A stretch of DNA of 64,000 nucleotides from positions 744,001-808,000 of the forward strand of contig MJGA01000005.1 of assembly GCA_001910725.1 (NCBI GenBank), read 5' to 3'. This stretch comes from Phanerodontia chrysosporium (taxonomy: Eukaryota; Basidiomycota; Agaricomycetes; Polyporales; Phanerochaetaceae). This document shows positions 43,739 through 54,838 of the stretch, one piece after another (the stretch's first letter is position 1; each line of letters begins with the position of its first letter). Position numbers and translations under genes: made by a program. The notes under the pieces were generated by a model, which had not been told where the DNA came from, did no database searches, and saw only the letters and a list, made by a program, of their open reading frames with translations.

Positions 43739-44321
43739 TCCTCCTGCTGGGCCCCGCGCGCCGGACTGAGGTACATTGCCCTGGCCTCGCCAGGGCCGGG
43801 GACTTGCTCGGCGTCGTGCAGAGCGCAGGACGAGCGTATTCCTCAGAAGGAGAGGCTCCCGCCGGGACTGCGCACGCAAGGACAAGCGACGCCGTGCTGA
43901 TGAATCGGCCACAGGATGGAAGCATGAGGGCCGCTGACAGCACCGCGACACGCACCCTGCGCCGAGCGCGGCAGCGAAGTCAATCTGAGTGTGCGCAAAA
44001 GGTACGCACGATGTGCTCACCATGTCGAGCAGATGGCTTGCTGCTGCGCGAGACGCGCCTGCCAGCGCCCCGCGTCGAAGGCCACGAACACAGCTGGGGG
44101 CGCCCGGGGAAGGACATCTTGTGAGACATAAGCTTGCGTCTAGGTTTTAAGAGAGAGAAAAAATACAGGAAACCAGAGAGAATTTCCAAAGTGTATTCGT
44201 CAACGCACAGCTGCGGGGGTGCACCTGCCAAGCCGCGGTTTCAGTGGAGTGCAGGTGTTGGTTGAGACTTGGGAGAGACTTCCTTCTTCGTCTGGCCTGC
44301 AGAATATATTCCCACGCTCCA

Positions 44322-45023
44322 ATGTCGTCTACCACTCGCTCTCAGCCGCGAGTCTCGTTCGCCTCGCTGACCCCCAACAACCTCGGTGAGCAGCCCTGCT
44401 TGACGTGCATGTGGACCGAGCTAGAACTGCTGCAGGCACTGTCCGGAAGCTTAACTCTGTGCTGTTCCCCATCAAGTACAGCGAGAAGTTTTACAATGGG
44501 ATTGTCCAGCCAGAGGTAGAGGACTTTTGCAAACTCAGTACGTCTCCCTTGGTCGTGCTTGGCGATGGAAGATTGCATACTGACTGCAGGCGTACAAGCA
44601 AGTCTACTACAATGACGTGCCGGTAGGCACCTTCTGCTGCAGGCTCGAGACGGAGGGCGAGGTAACAAAGCTGTACATCATGACCATGGGAGTCCTTGCG
44701 GTACGTCGTGCTTCCCTGTCATCAGAAAAGGTTCAGCTAACGTGTCTGTTTAGCCATACCGCTCCAGAGGACTGGGCTCACAGAGCATGCAGCATATCAT
44801 ACAAGCCGCCGCTGCGCACGCAAAGCCGAGCATCTCGTCCATCTACCTGCACGTCCAGGTCTCCAACGACGGGGCGAAGGCATTCTACGAGAAGCACGGG
44901 TTCAAGGTGGTCAGGGTGTACGAGAACTACTACAAAAAGATAGTGCCGCACGATGCGTGGGTGCTTGAGCTGGAGGTGACACCCACGGCTCCTGCTGCGG
45001 CGAGCGATGCGTCCCAAGCATAG
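44322..45023 (+). CDS. NAA50: N-alpha-acetyltransferase 50 (NatE catalytic subunit)
   Basis: ATG 44322 encodes MSSTTRSQPRVSFASLTPNN, spliced to GTVRKLNSVLFPIKYSEKFY, the substrate-binding strand typical of NAA50 (LNxxxFPVxYxxxFY). The GNAT core follows over further introns: VYYNDVPVGTFCCRLE, KLYIMTMGVLA, then the acetyl-CoA loop PYRSRGLGSQSMQHII (R/Q-x-x-G-x-G/A form), IYLHVQVSNDGAKAFYEKHG and VYENYYKKIVPHDAWVLEL. Stop at 45021-45023. NAA50 acetylates N-terminal Met of nascent or released proteins and is needed for sister-chromatid cohesion in animals. Length (about 175 residues) is normal for the family. Confidence 0.94.
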
Positions 45024-45322
45024 AGACGAATGAGTCCGGTTACTCAGCATGTAAAGTAGTAGTACTCGGAACGCACGCGAGAGCGCGCGGAGGGAGCATC
45101 GCAAAACATAGTCGTGGAGATTATCGGTACTGTTTTACATCAGCTGTACAGGTCTCGTGTGCAGAGCAAGACGGGGAAGGTCCGTACACACGGTGGAATA
45201 GGGAGAGGTACTAGGTTATGCAGAGTTGCTGATATTAGGTGGGTATAGTCTCCTGAGGGTATATGGGATTAGACGGGCTACGGTACTTTTGTCCGGGCTC
45301 ACCACGATCGTCGACCGCATCG
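45024..45322. other. Convergent 3' spacer
   Basis: 299 bp between the stops of NAA50 and the minus-strand zinc-finger gene. No feature seen. Confidence 0.4.
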
Positions 45323-46114
45323 TCATGCACCCTCATCTATGCCACATCGCTTCACGAGCTGGAGGACGGCTGTCGTTAGCAGACGGTGCATGGCAGCTCG
45401 AGTAGGTGTGAGACGCACCTGATGTCTTTTTAGTGCGTCCTTCCTCGTGAAGGTCTTTCCGCAGCCTCCGTTACATAGGAAAGGCTTCTCGCCGGTGTGC
45501 GTGTCACGGTGGCGTTTCAGGTCGTGCTGCCGGTTGAACGAGAGCGCACACATGTCGCAGGAGAAGGGCCGTTGGGGCGAGGCGGGGTACTGGGAGGCGG
45601 CGTCCATGGCGGCCTGCTGCTGGGCGTAGGCGGCCTGGGCGGCGTACTGCGGGTGTGGCGGATGCTGGGCGGGGACACCGTTGGGGTGTGGCGACTGCGG
45701 TGTGGCGTAGGGAGGCATAGAGTGCGGCGGAGGGTGAGGGTGAGGCGGCGTGTACGTGTACGGGGTCTGCACGGGGGCGCCAGGCGGCGGGGGCTGGAGG
45801 GGCACGCCGTTGCGGTCGACGGGCGGGTAGGACGGGGGCTGCTGCATGGGCAGGGTCGGGGAGCGGTCGTGGGTATAGGACGAGCGTGTGTCGGACGTCT
45901 GGTAGGTGGGCAGGGACGATGTCTGAGCCATGGAGTAGGAGGAGGCCGAGTGCGGGTTTTGCTGGTGGGCGCTGTAGGAAGAGGAAGGGTAGCCGGCGGC
46001 CGTGGGAGAGCCTGCATAGCCCGCCGGGTACTGGGCGTTGTTCTGCCACTGCTGCGGAGAGGCATACATCGTCCCCGCAGACGCAGGGGCTGCCTGAGCT
46101 CGCCGGTCGCTCAT
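45323..46114 (-). CDS. C2H2-type zinc-finger transcription factor
   Basis: ATG 46114 opens a 175-residue Tyr/Gln/Pro/Ser-rich region (MYASPQQWQNNAQYPAGYAG, repeated HPPPHSMPPYATPQSP-like stretches). Two fingers follow: FSCDMCALSFNRQHDLKRH-RDTH and FLCNGGCGKTFTRKDALKRH. An intron (GTGCGT near 45420 to CCAG near 45361) joins in phase to LVKRCGIDEGA and stop 45323-45325, so the second finger closes with Cys rather than His (H-x5-C). The intron length is a multiple of three, so an unspliced reading also stays open. Short proteins of this form regulate growth or stress genes in fungi; the targets cannot be read from the sequence. It resembles the gene at 56568 in layout, suggesting the same broad family. 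Confidence 0.88.
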   Translation of the reverse strand: MSDRRAQAAPASAGTMYASPQQWQNNAQYPAGYAGSPTAAGYPSSSYSAHQQNPHSASSYSMAQTSSLPTYQTSDTRSSYTHDRSPTLPMQQPPSYPPVDRNGVPLQPPPPGAPVQTPYTYTPPHPHPPPHSMPPYATPQSPHPNGVPAQHPPHPQYAAQAAYAQQQAAMDAASQYPASPQRPFSCDMCALSFNRQHDLKRHRDTHTGEKPFLCNGGCGKTFTRKDALKRHQVRLTPTRAAMHRLLTTAVLQLVKRCGIDEGA

Positions 46115-48023
46115 CGTCGTCGGCAGTCAGGGGAAAATAACAAAGGGGCGACGCTGGCGTTTATGTTCGGATTTCCCTCACCATATGTACTTCCGGCCTA
46201 ACGCTAGCGGCCAGGTACCATCTCACTGCCACAATGCCTTTGGATCATCGAATTCGACTCTGCCCTCGATCAATCATCGCGAGCACAACCGCCGAGCTAT
46301 ACCACACAGTCCCACCGTGTCAGACTCCCGTCGCCGACCGCGCAAGGCCTTGATTGATCCCCAGACACCCAGCTCTCTCCTGACCCTGCAGCGCCTCGAC
46401 CCGTAAAAGCCCTCGAGAGCCGACGACCGACGTCGACCCACCCTCCCATCACCACGAGCTCCCCGGTAGGCGCATGCTCCAGGCGCAATTTACCTATTTA
46501 CGTTTACCAACCAGCCCAACGGCGACCTCGAGGGTCCACCGCCAGCGAGCGGCCTGGCCCTGCCCGCGGCCGACCGCTTCCGGTCGGCAGCCTTTCTTTA
46601 CGTGCCAGAGCCGCCGAGCTGGACGTCCGCCCGGTCGCGTCAACGATGCGTCTTCACAGCAAATTGCCCCGCGCACGCTCGACAACCGGTATGCTCTGGC
46701 GCAGTTTCGGAAGCAGGCCCCCACTAGGACGCGCGGGCAACACAGAGGCGGTGTCTCTCGACCATGATCCCGCGCTCCGGACAGCCAGGGAGCACATACT
46801 GCGCAGCCCACAACCACTCCAATCATCCGGGTGCTGATACACATACTCACTATGCCTGCACATAGACCCTAGCCTGGGTAAGTCGCCCTCCCATGCTGAC
46901 ACTGTTACCAGGCTGATCTGCGCGCAAGGTTCATAGGGGGCCCGCACAGCCCACGCTGAACCTTCCCCCTTTGTTCGGGCCCCCACCAGGGGCCTCTTGC
47001 GCGACCGTATGACCACCCTCAGGGCCGCTCGACACGGTTGACATCATCTAATGAGAATCCAGGAACAAGCGGGCTTCGGCGCTCGCCCATGCTGCGTGAC
47101 GGGGTCTAGGAGCATTGTGTCGTCGCCTTCGCCAGGGTGGCGTCGACTGAGGCCGGACGTTCCCATAATCCTCGTGGTGCACTCGCAGGAACGCGCTGGG
47201 ACGCTGCAGCCTCTTTCCCGAGCTCGGGACATGAATTGACACGATTTCACATCGCTCTCCGGCCCTTCGTGCGCAATCAAATCAGCTGGGGCATCAAGGG
47301 TGAGTTGGTTCGCGCACGCTAGTGCTATTGAGGCTTGCCGCTGAATCAGGAGAGTAGGCCTTGTGATTGTGTGATGGGTTGCTGTTCGCATGCCAGAAAA
47401 AAAGGGCTTTGGAGACTCAAGTATCGGCGGCGACAGGTCGACAAAGCCGCAATGGTGGTTCCGAGTCTGCCTGCTTGAGGCCGACTTTCTCAGGTTGTTT
47501 ACGCGATACCGTCGGCTCCATAACGCAATCTGGAACTTGACTGATCGTGTGCGGAACGGGCACGGACGCGGGTGAGGCATTGCGTCGTTTGTGATCGGCA
47601 ATGCAAGTGAGCCTCGTCGAGGGACTCGGTAGGAGATGACGGTGCCGCAAGCTGTCTCGGGAATGCAAAGCGGAAAATGAGGCAGAAATTGTACCGCGCG
47701 GGCTTTGCTTCAACGACACCTTCCTGTTCGAACAGGATGTAAATCAGGGGCTTCTGAGAAGTCCATTGAAATTGCCGTGTAGCTGGCGACGCCAGCGGGT
47801 ACGAGTGGGCTTCTAGGGCACACTGCTTTCCTCATGGCTTTCCAGAAGTAAGGCTGTGATCTGTGCGCCAAAAAAGGCATCCGTCGTTCGTACGCTTTGC
47901 CTTTGCCCACCAACGCGGCTGACGGCCGCCAACCGCAGTGTGAGCTCGGCTGGCTGCTGGGGCGGCACCCGACTTGTGTACATTGCTTATCTTTGACCAA
48001 GCGCGCTTTCTCGGGCAGATAGA
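46115..48023. other. Divergent intergenic region
   Basis: 1.9 kb between the start of the zinc-finger gene (minus) and DNA ligase I (plus). Carries both promoters. No coding motif, RNA gene or repeat recognised. Confidence 0.45.
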
Positions 48024-51000
48024 ATGTCGAAGCGACCGCTGAGCACGTCAGGCCCGTCGACTCCGCGGAAGCGCAAGGGCCCGGGCAAGGACGCTGGCAA
48101 CCAACCGAGCCTCGACAGCTTTTTCACCGCGCGCCGCGCAGACACCGGACCTCGCCAGGCGGCCTCTGGCGGCAGCATGGCCCGTTCTGGGCCGTCAGGC
48201 GCCACAAGAGCGTCGGACTCGGTCCCTTCCCATGATCTCGCCGCTGATGAGGCACTTGCGAGGCGGCTAGCGGAGGAGGACGGCATCGATGTCCACATGC
48301 TCGCACGCATGGAGGCGTCCTCCTCCAGGTCACCTGCTTGCCCAAGCAAGCCTGTTGCTAGGACATCACCCGAAATTATCGATGTTGACCTTCTCAGCGA
48401 CAGCTCCGAGGGCGCTGACACCGACAAGGCCGGTCTCCTAGGAGAGGCACCTGCCACGCCCGTCTCGTCTCGAGTCAACGTCTCAGGAGCATCTGGCGCG
48501 GCAACCCCGGGAGCCCGCGGGCGCGCTGGCTTGACACGTACTCTCATCGCGACGGAAGCAGTCGAGGAGGCGGCGAGCTACTCTCCGGTCGATGTCGACC
48601 CGGTCACGTATGCCCTCGATGCGTGCCCCTGGCGTGGCAAGTCTGCGCCGTACTCGTTCCTTGCCCATGCCCTTGCCACGCTTTCCGGCACGAAGTCGCG
48701 CATCGCGATTATGAACGTTCTCACCAACACGCTCCGTGCCCTCATCAAATTCCACCCAGCATCGCTGTGCCCTGCGCTGTATCTCCTCTCCAACACGCTT
48801 GCACCGCCTTATGCATCCATTGAATTGGGCCTCGGCCCCTCCATCATGTCCAAAGCTATCCAAGACGTCTCGGGGTTGACCTCGGCCGCATTACGGCGAC
48901 TGTACAATACCACCGGTGATCCAGGCAAGTGGACATCGTTGACGGCCAGCATCCGATGAATCTAACAGCAAATTTACCACAGGTGACGTTGCTTTTGAGG
49001 CAAAGTCCAACGTTCGGACCTTGGTCCCTCATCCTCCACTTCTCATCACCGGGGTGTACGATGCGTTGCTCAAGATCGCGCGATCGAAGGGAACAGGTGC
49101 TGCAAAGTCCAAGCAAAGCATCGTTCACAAGCTGCTTGTATCGGCCAAGGGCGAGGAAATACGGTACCTTGTGCGGACGCTCGGCCAAAATCTGCGTGTC
49201 GGGGCCGTCCGCACGTCGATCCTCACGGCCCTTGCGCGAGCTATGGTCCTCACCCCTCCCGCAGCGATTCAGTCGCATGTCTCCGAGTCGTATGCGTCCG
49301 GCGCGCTCCTCGCAGAGATCAAGCCCCTGTCTACGGGCACGAAAAAGAAGGTAGCGGATGCCGCCAGGGAGGATCTGCAGGAAAAGTTCGTTCGTGCCGA
49401 GGCAACAGTTAAGAAAGCCTACGTGCTACATCCGAACTACGACCATATCGCGGCTGGTCTCCTCGAAGTTGGCCTAGATGGGTTAGCTGATCGCCTGCCC
49501 TTGACAGTCGGTGGGTATGCGGACTCTTATACATTGCCGTTCCGCTCATCGCATGCGGGTCAGGAATACCGCTCCTTCCGACGCTCGGCTCCCCCGTGCG
49601 TTCGCTCGATGAGGTGTACGACCTTCTTGGCACGCAACCGTTCAGCGCCGAGTTCAAATATGATGGCCAGCGTGCTCAGATACATGCGGCTCGACGATCT
49701 CCAGGGACGAACATGGTGAAGATCTTCTCACGACATTTGGAGGACATGACAGACAAGGTACATACCATCCCATCCTCTGTAACCACCAGGAATATGTCGC
49801 ATCTGATGTGTACGCTATTGTCCCCTCGTGACGCTCGAAACAGTATCCGGATGTTTCCTCTCTCGTTGAGGCCATGTTTGCGAAATCTCCTGAAACAGAG
49901 ACATTCATACTGGACACCGAAATCGTAGCCATTGATCCTGGCGATGGCAGCGTAAGATCCTTCCAGGAGCTATCGAATAGAGCCCGAAGAGATGTGAAGC
50001 TGGACGACGTAAAGGTGTCAGTTTGTGTCTTTGCGTTTGACCTGATGTACCTCAACGGAGAAGTACTTCCTTCTTTGCAGCTCCTTGTCCTTCTCTAACC
50101 CCTCTGATGAACAGATTCTCCTGGAGAAGCCGTTCAGACTGCGAAGGTCGCTGCTTCGCACTGTCTTCCCGCCCATCGTGCCCGAGAACAAGGGTGCTGC
50201 GCAATTTCAGCACGTGCAGAGCTGTGAGAGCACGGACGGGCGAGATGCCATCGAGCAGTTCTGGCAGGAGGCTGTGAGCAGCCGCAGCGAAGGTCTCATG
50301 ATCAAGGTTCGCGTAGTCCCGCTTGTGTGCACCCGGTCCGCTCACTGGCCGCCATGGCAAGCTGTTGGACTCAGGCGGCGTGGAAGAGGACAACAAGGAA
50401 GGCAAGTCGCGGCGCAAGCCGCTGCCCGCCACGTACGAGCCCGGTATGACATCCCGAGCGTCCTCGTGGCTCCCGCGCTGACCGACCGACGGGATCTCCG
50501 CCAGATAAGCGCACTGCAGCGTGGCTCAAGCTGAAAAAAGACTATGTCGCCGGGCTAGGGGACAGCCTCGACCTTGTGCCTGTCGGTGCATGGCACGGGA
50601 ACGGGCGCAAGGCACAGTGGTGGAGTCCGATCCTTCTGGCAGTCTGGGACCCCACCGCTGGAAGGCTCGTCGCGGTTTGCAAATGCATGTCAGGTACGCA
50701 CCTCTTCTGCTCCCTCATATCTAAGGTTATGCTCAAGCACTGAATGATGCCTCCCAGGATTTTCCGATACGTTCTACAAGGTGCGCATGGACTATGCCAG
50801 GCTCCAGCCGTGCCTGATGCATGCTTCACGTCGTAGGAACTGAGAGAGCGATATGCCGAAGATTCAGAAACATGCTCACGACAGCCGCAGTGGAACTACG
50901 AGGTAGTAACAGGCGGTGCGTAGAGCGCGTCGCCCATGGGAGTTTAACTTGTAGCTCAACAGCGCTGCGTAGGACTGAAACCCGAAGTCTACTTCAAGCC

Positions 51001-51346
51001 GCAGGAAGTGTGGGAGATTCGGGGAGCCGAGTAAGCGCATGCATGTTGTCTTCTCCCCATATTCTCACGCAATGTCCGACACCGTAGCATTACTATCAGC
51101 CCTGTTTCCGTAGCGGCTCTTGGAATGGTCTCTGAGGCGCGCGGCTTGAGCCTGCGCTTTCCTCGCTTCATCAGAGTGCGCGATGACAAGGCAGTGGAGG
51201 ACGCCAGCACGCCAGAGTTTCTTGCAAATATGTATCGGACACAGCAAGGACAGGGCGCGGACCGGGGCGGCGTGGATGATGGAGATCTCGTCGACATTGA
51301 TATGCAGGAGTCGGAGGTGGAAGATGCGTACGAATCGGACGGCTAG
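48024..51346 (+). CDS. CDC9: DNA ligase I (ATP-dependent)
   Basis: ATG 48024. The N-terminus has a canonical PCNA-binding box QPSLDSFF (about residues 27-34), then a disordered acidic region. The DNA-binding domain includes VDPVTYALDACPWRGKSAPY, FLAHALATLSGTKSR and LRRLYNTTGDPGDVAFEAKS, SIVHKLLVSAKGEEIRYLVR. The adenylation domain has the catalytic lysine in EFKYDGQRAQIH (Lys codon about 49655), then FSRHLEDMTDKYPDV, FILDTEIVAID, VCVFAFDLMYLNGE, SRSEGLMIK; the OB domain has TAAWLKLKKDYVAGLGDSLD, GRKAQWWSPILLAVWD, KPEVYFKPQEVWEIRGAE and SLRFPRFIRVRDDK. All ligase I motifs are present. It seals Okazaki fragments and repair nicks in the nucleus and probably mitochondria. About eleven exons; stop 51344-51346. 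Confidence 0.96.
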
Positions 51347-51679
51347 TTCGGACATGTTCTCTTGTGTAGCTCAGAAAGGATGTAGATATACCACAGGACT
51401 CGTCTCAGGTACGAACAGCGGTGTATACGACTGTTGCCAACTGGCAAATTGCCGTGTCGACTAACTGTCGCTCGCGTGTATTGATTAGACCTGCCTTATA
51501 TAGGCGCGTGTGTCTGTGCGGCGCCGGCGTCTGCTCCGGCTCCGGCTCGGCCGCCGGTCGGAGGTGCGAAACCCGTTCCCGCTGCTTGCGCTGTCCTCTC
51601 ATCGAGAGCCTGAATCTCCTACTTGCATCCCGGCTCCAGACTGATTTCGTTGCACAGCAACCTGCAGGGTCGCAACACG
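51347..51679. promoter_or_regulatory. Spacer with probable promoter of CREG-like gene
   Basis: 333 bp between ligase stop and the next ATG. TTATATAGG at 51496-51504 is a possible TATA element 180 bp upstream of the ATG at 51680; the remainder is C/G-rich leader. Confidence 0.4.
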
Positions 51680-52606
51680 ATGCGCTACATCACGGCCGTT
51701 CTCTTGTTCGTGTGGGCCGTTCTGGCGAAGGAGACGGTCGAAGATGCGGGTACGCTTTAACCTCACAGCCGCACGAGAGCGTCGTGGCGTTGATCCGCTC
51801 ACTGCACACCCAGCCACATTGGCAAGGCAACTTGTAAGCCAGTCTGCGGACTCGATTGGCTACATGGCGACTACATACCCCGACGACCACGAGACGCTGC
51901 CCGGTGAGTCGTCCCTGCAGCGTTTGCTTGTGCCCACACGGTTCTGACACCAGCCGGCGGCGCCCAGGACAGCCCTTCTCCCTTCAGGAGTACTACGGCA
52001 GGTGATGCCCAAAACATCCCGAGCCACCATGTGGTGTCTGACTCGGGATTCTGCAGCTGCCACGCTAATGGCTCGCTGACGCTCCTAGTCATGCCGATAT
52101 CTCGCCACAGCCAGAACATCCTCCATTCGCCGACGCACGCAGCGTCCATTTCCATCGGCCCAGCGCGCCCTGCGGCGAGCCGTGCACGCGTCTCGCTCAT
52201 CGGGAACGTCACCATCTTCACAGACCTGCACGCCGCGCCGGAGCGCGAGCGCATCGAGGCGTGCTACATAGCCCAGCACCCGGATGCACGGCACTGGCTT
52301 CCAGGCCCGCATGAGCCGCATATCGTAAGTCGCGGCCCCTGCTCGCATCCGACACATGCTGACTGAGACTGCGACAGGCGTACTGGGCGCGATTCGACCC
52401 GCACGTAAGTACTGCGCTGTTTCACCATCTCCTGCCGCCGGAACGCTGAGCCTATCCGCCCTGCACAGAGCGTGTACTTTGTCGGGGGCTTCGGGAGCTC
52501 TCACTACATAGGCTACATTCCGTTGGACATGTACCAGCGAGCTGCACTGGCGTCGGAACAGGGTGTGGCTGGCCGGGTACTGATCGACCAGGCGAGTGCT
52601 GTGTAG
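51680..52606 (+). CDS. Secreted CREG-like protein (FMN-binding split-barrel fold)
   Basis: ATG 51680 starts a classic signal peptide (MRYITAVLLFVWAVLA) followed by a splice (GTACGC...ACAG) to AARERRGVDPLTAHPATLAR. Later blocks: SADSIGYMATTYPDDHETLP, FCSCHANGSLTLLVMPIS, RHSQNILHSPTHAASISIG, RVSLIGNVTIFTDLHAAPER, IAQHPDARHWLPGPHEPH, then short exons AYWARFDPH and SVYFVGGFGSSHYIGYIPLD, stop 52604-52606. The order of strands, the RLxLxGxVxxF-like block, and the AxHPDAxxW then FxxxxVYFVGGFG ending are those of CREG1/pyridoxamine-oxidase-like proteins. Members are secreted or lysosomal/vacuolar glycoproteins and usually lack enzyme activity. Function in fungi unknown. Tandem and downstream of ligase I. 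Confidence 0.82.
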
Positions 52607-52984
52607 CCACAGGGACTGCTGCTCTCGTGATACTATTCTTGGTGGCGCGATGTTCAAGTAGCTGTCGCACAGCTATCTGCAAACATAGGATATTCATATG
52701 GATACCGTGCTGACATGTACTCTGGAACCCTGTGGTATTGTACATACATGATGGAATACACTTGTACACAATGACGACACAACTCAAGTAGTGCCTCATC
52801 TGTCAGCCTATGGGGATGCAGTCAGGCTGGGAATGCGGGGGATTCCGTTAGATGCGCATAATGCAGGGCTAACACGGTGAGCATCAGCCCGCGATCAGCA
52901 AGGCGTTCATAACAGCGTGCCGAGCACCTACGCCAGAGCAGTTGCATGCGGCCGCAGGTGCAGAACAATAAGCATGGACAAGGT
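52607..52984. other. Convergent 3' spacer
   Basis: 378 bp between the stops of the CREG-like gene and the next minus-strand gene. No feature recognised. Confidence 0.4.
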
Positions 52985-54665
52985 TCAACGATACAACCCT
53001 GCAACCTTGAGTTGCATCCGCAGGCTTCGCACGAGTGTCGAATATTCGGGACCTTGCGCGCCTGCGAATGCCGCATCGACGGCCTGTGCAAGTTCGCCGC
53101 TCTCTATCGCCTCGCGCCACGCTGGGTCCTGCGCGGCGGGATCAAGCTGCTTCTGGAGCGCGCCGTACGCGGAGACGAGCTGGGACGCTAATTCGCAGGT
53201 GATGTCCGCAGACGAGGTTCTAGAACCTGACGCGCTCCTGAGCAGTTCGAGGATGTCGGAGGTAGGCGGAGTAAAGAAAGTTCGTTGTATGGGCTCCGGC
53301 TCGGTGCTTGTTGGCGTTGCTGCTGATCCGTCTGCTCCAGGCTTTGCACTGTCTGCATTGATACCGCGTTGGCGGGGTGTTGGCCGGGGCCCGGTTTTTG
53401 CTTGGGGCTTTGGTCGTGCTTTCCTGCCACCACTGGCCGGTAAGTCCGAAAGGCACAACTTGGATAGCGACACTCTAAAGTGGTTTGCCGTATTCGATGG
53501 AGGAAGCAAGGAGAGTAACTGTCTCAATTGCTTGGCGGTAAGACCCATCGTGCGAGCGCACACAGCATTCATGATCATTGGAAGATCAACAAAGACCGTC
53601 GCTGTTAGATTGACGAGCTGAGATTTGCGTTGGCGCATCAACAACTGGCGTGTGTACGGGAAAGAGCAAAGGCTGTGCTTACGAGACTGAGGAGGCGTGC
53701 ACCCATACTGAATCTGCCTCGTTGCTGCAGACAGTAGAACGCAACATCAAGTGGGGCTTCTACCTCCCATCGCGACCCTGATGCTGATCGGCTAGGCGGT
53801 AATTGCGCAATTAGGAGCGGTGAATAACAAGCTAAAATCTGTTCAGCAGGGCTGTCAATGTGAAGAGCGTATGCTTACGTTGACCGCGCGCCGCGACATC
53901 CTCTTCGTCCTTCTCGAAAATTTCGAGGAGCCATTCAAGGACTGGCCAAGCGTGCTCGCCCACCGGTGCGGGCATGTCCGACGACTCGTCTTCATCATCA
54001 GACCATGCATTGCGTTGGCCACGCTTCGACCTTCGGAGGTGAGAAACTGCGCTATCTGTGCCTGGGCTGTCCCGCCTCACGTAGCCTTCGCGGAGGATTT
54101 CCCAGCAGTTCTTCGCATCTTTCACCCGGCGCGAGAAAAGGTTCATCTCCGAGTCGCCGTCATCTTCGTTGCTGAAATGAGAAGACACCGCGTCTTTGAG
54201 CCCTAGGATGTCGGACAAGCCGTAATTCGGCAGGGCACGCAGGAGAGACTCGGGTTTATTTGTCCGTGCATAGGCCTTCAGCAATCGCTGCGCCGCTTCT
54301 GATGCGGCCGGTGTGGGCAAACACGAGCTGCGCTGGTGACGCGCCGCGTATTTGCTTGGTGAGGCTGGGATAGAATCCATCCGTGATGCATCGTGGTCGT
54401 CCTCTGCGGAAGGCGGTGGGAAGAGCGCGATGTACACGGCATTTCGGATGTGGGCACTACGTGTCGATTGCAGCAATGCTTTAATCTATACAAATTTGAG
54501 TACGCACGGGCAGGGCCTTATCCCCGGGTGTCTAAGCTCGTCGAGTAGAGCGATGGCTGACTCGAAGTTGCCCTCCTCGAAACATGTGTCGACGAGGTTG
54601 CGCTGATAATTTGTCAGCTCTCTCTCTACGGTCTGTGCAGACAAATCAGCATGTTGTATCGCCAT
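52985..54665 (-). CDS. Unknown helical protein of about 480 residues
   Basis: ATG 54665 gives MAIQHADLSAQTVERELTNY, QRNLVDTCFEEGNFESAIAL, LLDELRHPGIRPCP, then an intron (GTGCGT to AAG near 54483) to ALLQSTRSAHIRNAVYIALF. The middle has KPESLLRALPNYGLSDILGL, AKNCWEILREGYV and EHAWPVLEWLLEIFEKDEED. After two more introns: WEVEAPLDVAFYCLQQRGR, LLSLLVNLTATVFVDLPMI, TAKQLRQLLSLLPP, a disordered Pro/Ser stretch, and ADITCELASQLVSAYGALQ; stop 52985-52987. The helical, leucine-rich character suggests a scaffold or repair/replication accessory protein, but I recognise no family. A bipartite basic cluster (RRSKRGQR) hints at nuclear location. Splice signals and codon pattern support a true gene. Confidence 0.75.
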
Positions 54666-54838
54666 AGTGTGCGTCGCTGGAGAATACTATCAGGGAGATA
54701 GGTCCTGGCGAGGTGGCAATGTCAAGGCACGAGCCAAGCCGCGGGGACGTGACGGACGTGACGACATGAATCGCGCCTCGTCACGACAGGTCACGGCGGA
54801 CGGAGGCAGGCGTCTGCGGCTTTCGCAGGGTCTCCGTC
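54666..54838. promoter_or_regulatory. Divergent promoter, unknown gene / BolA
   Basis: Only 173 bp separate the two start codons, so both promoters share it. It contains GGGGACGTGACGGACGTGACGA-like repeats of GACGTGACG (about 54745-54765), similar to a CRE/ATF-type site. Confidence 0.4.

Larger units (their letters stand above)
40776..44321. other. Mobile-element island without host genes
   Basis: About 3.5 kb lying between an unknown gene and NAA50. It holds a TIR element, a palindrome, a pol III-like unit, a 33-bp inverted repeat pair, and an orphan frame (each listed). The part 42.1-43.6 kb is visibly richer in A+T than its surroundings. Short runs such as TAGCGCGGCGAAGG recur (about 41826 and 43651), pointing to remnants of one repeat family. 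Confidence 0.6.

Noticed and set aside
45497..46201. Plus-strand Gly/Val/Arg-rich frame opposite the zinc-finger gene
   Set aside because: Shadow of the Pro/Tyr/Gln-rich N-terminus on the minus strand.
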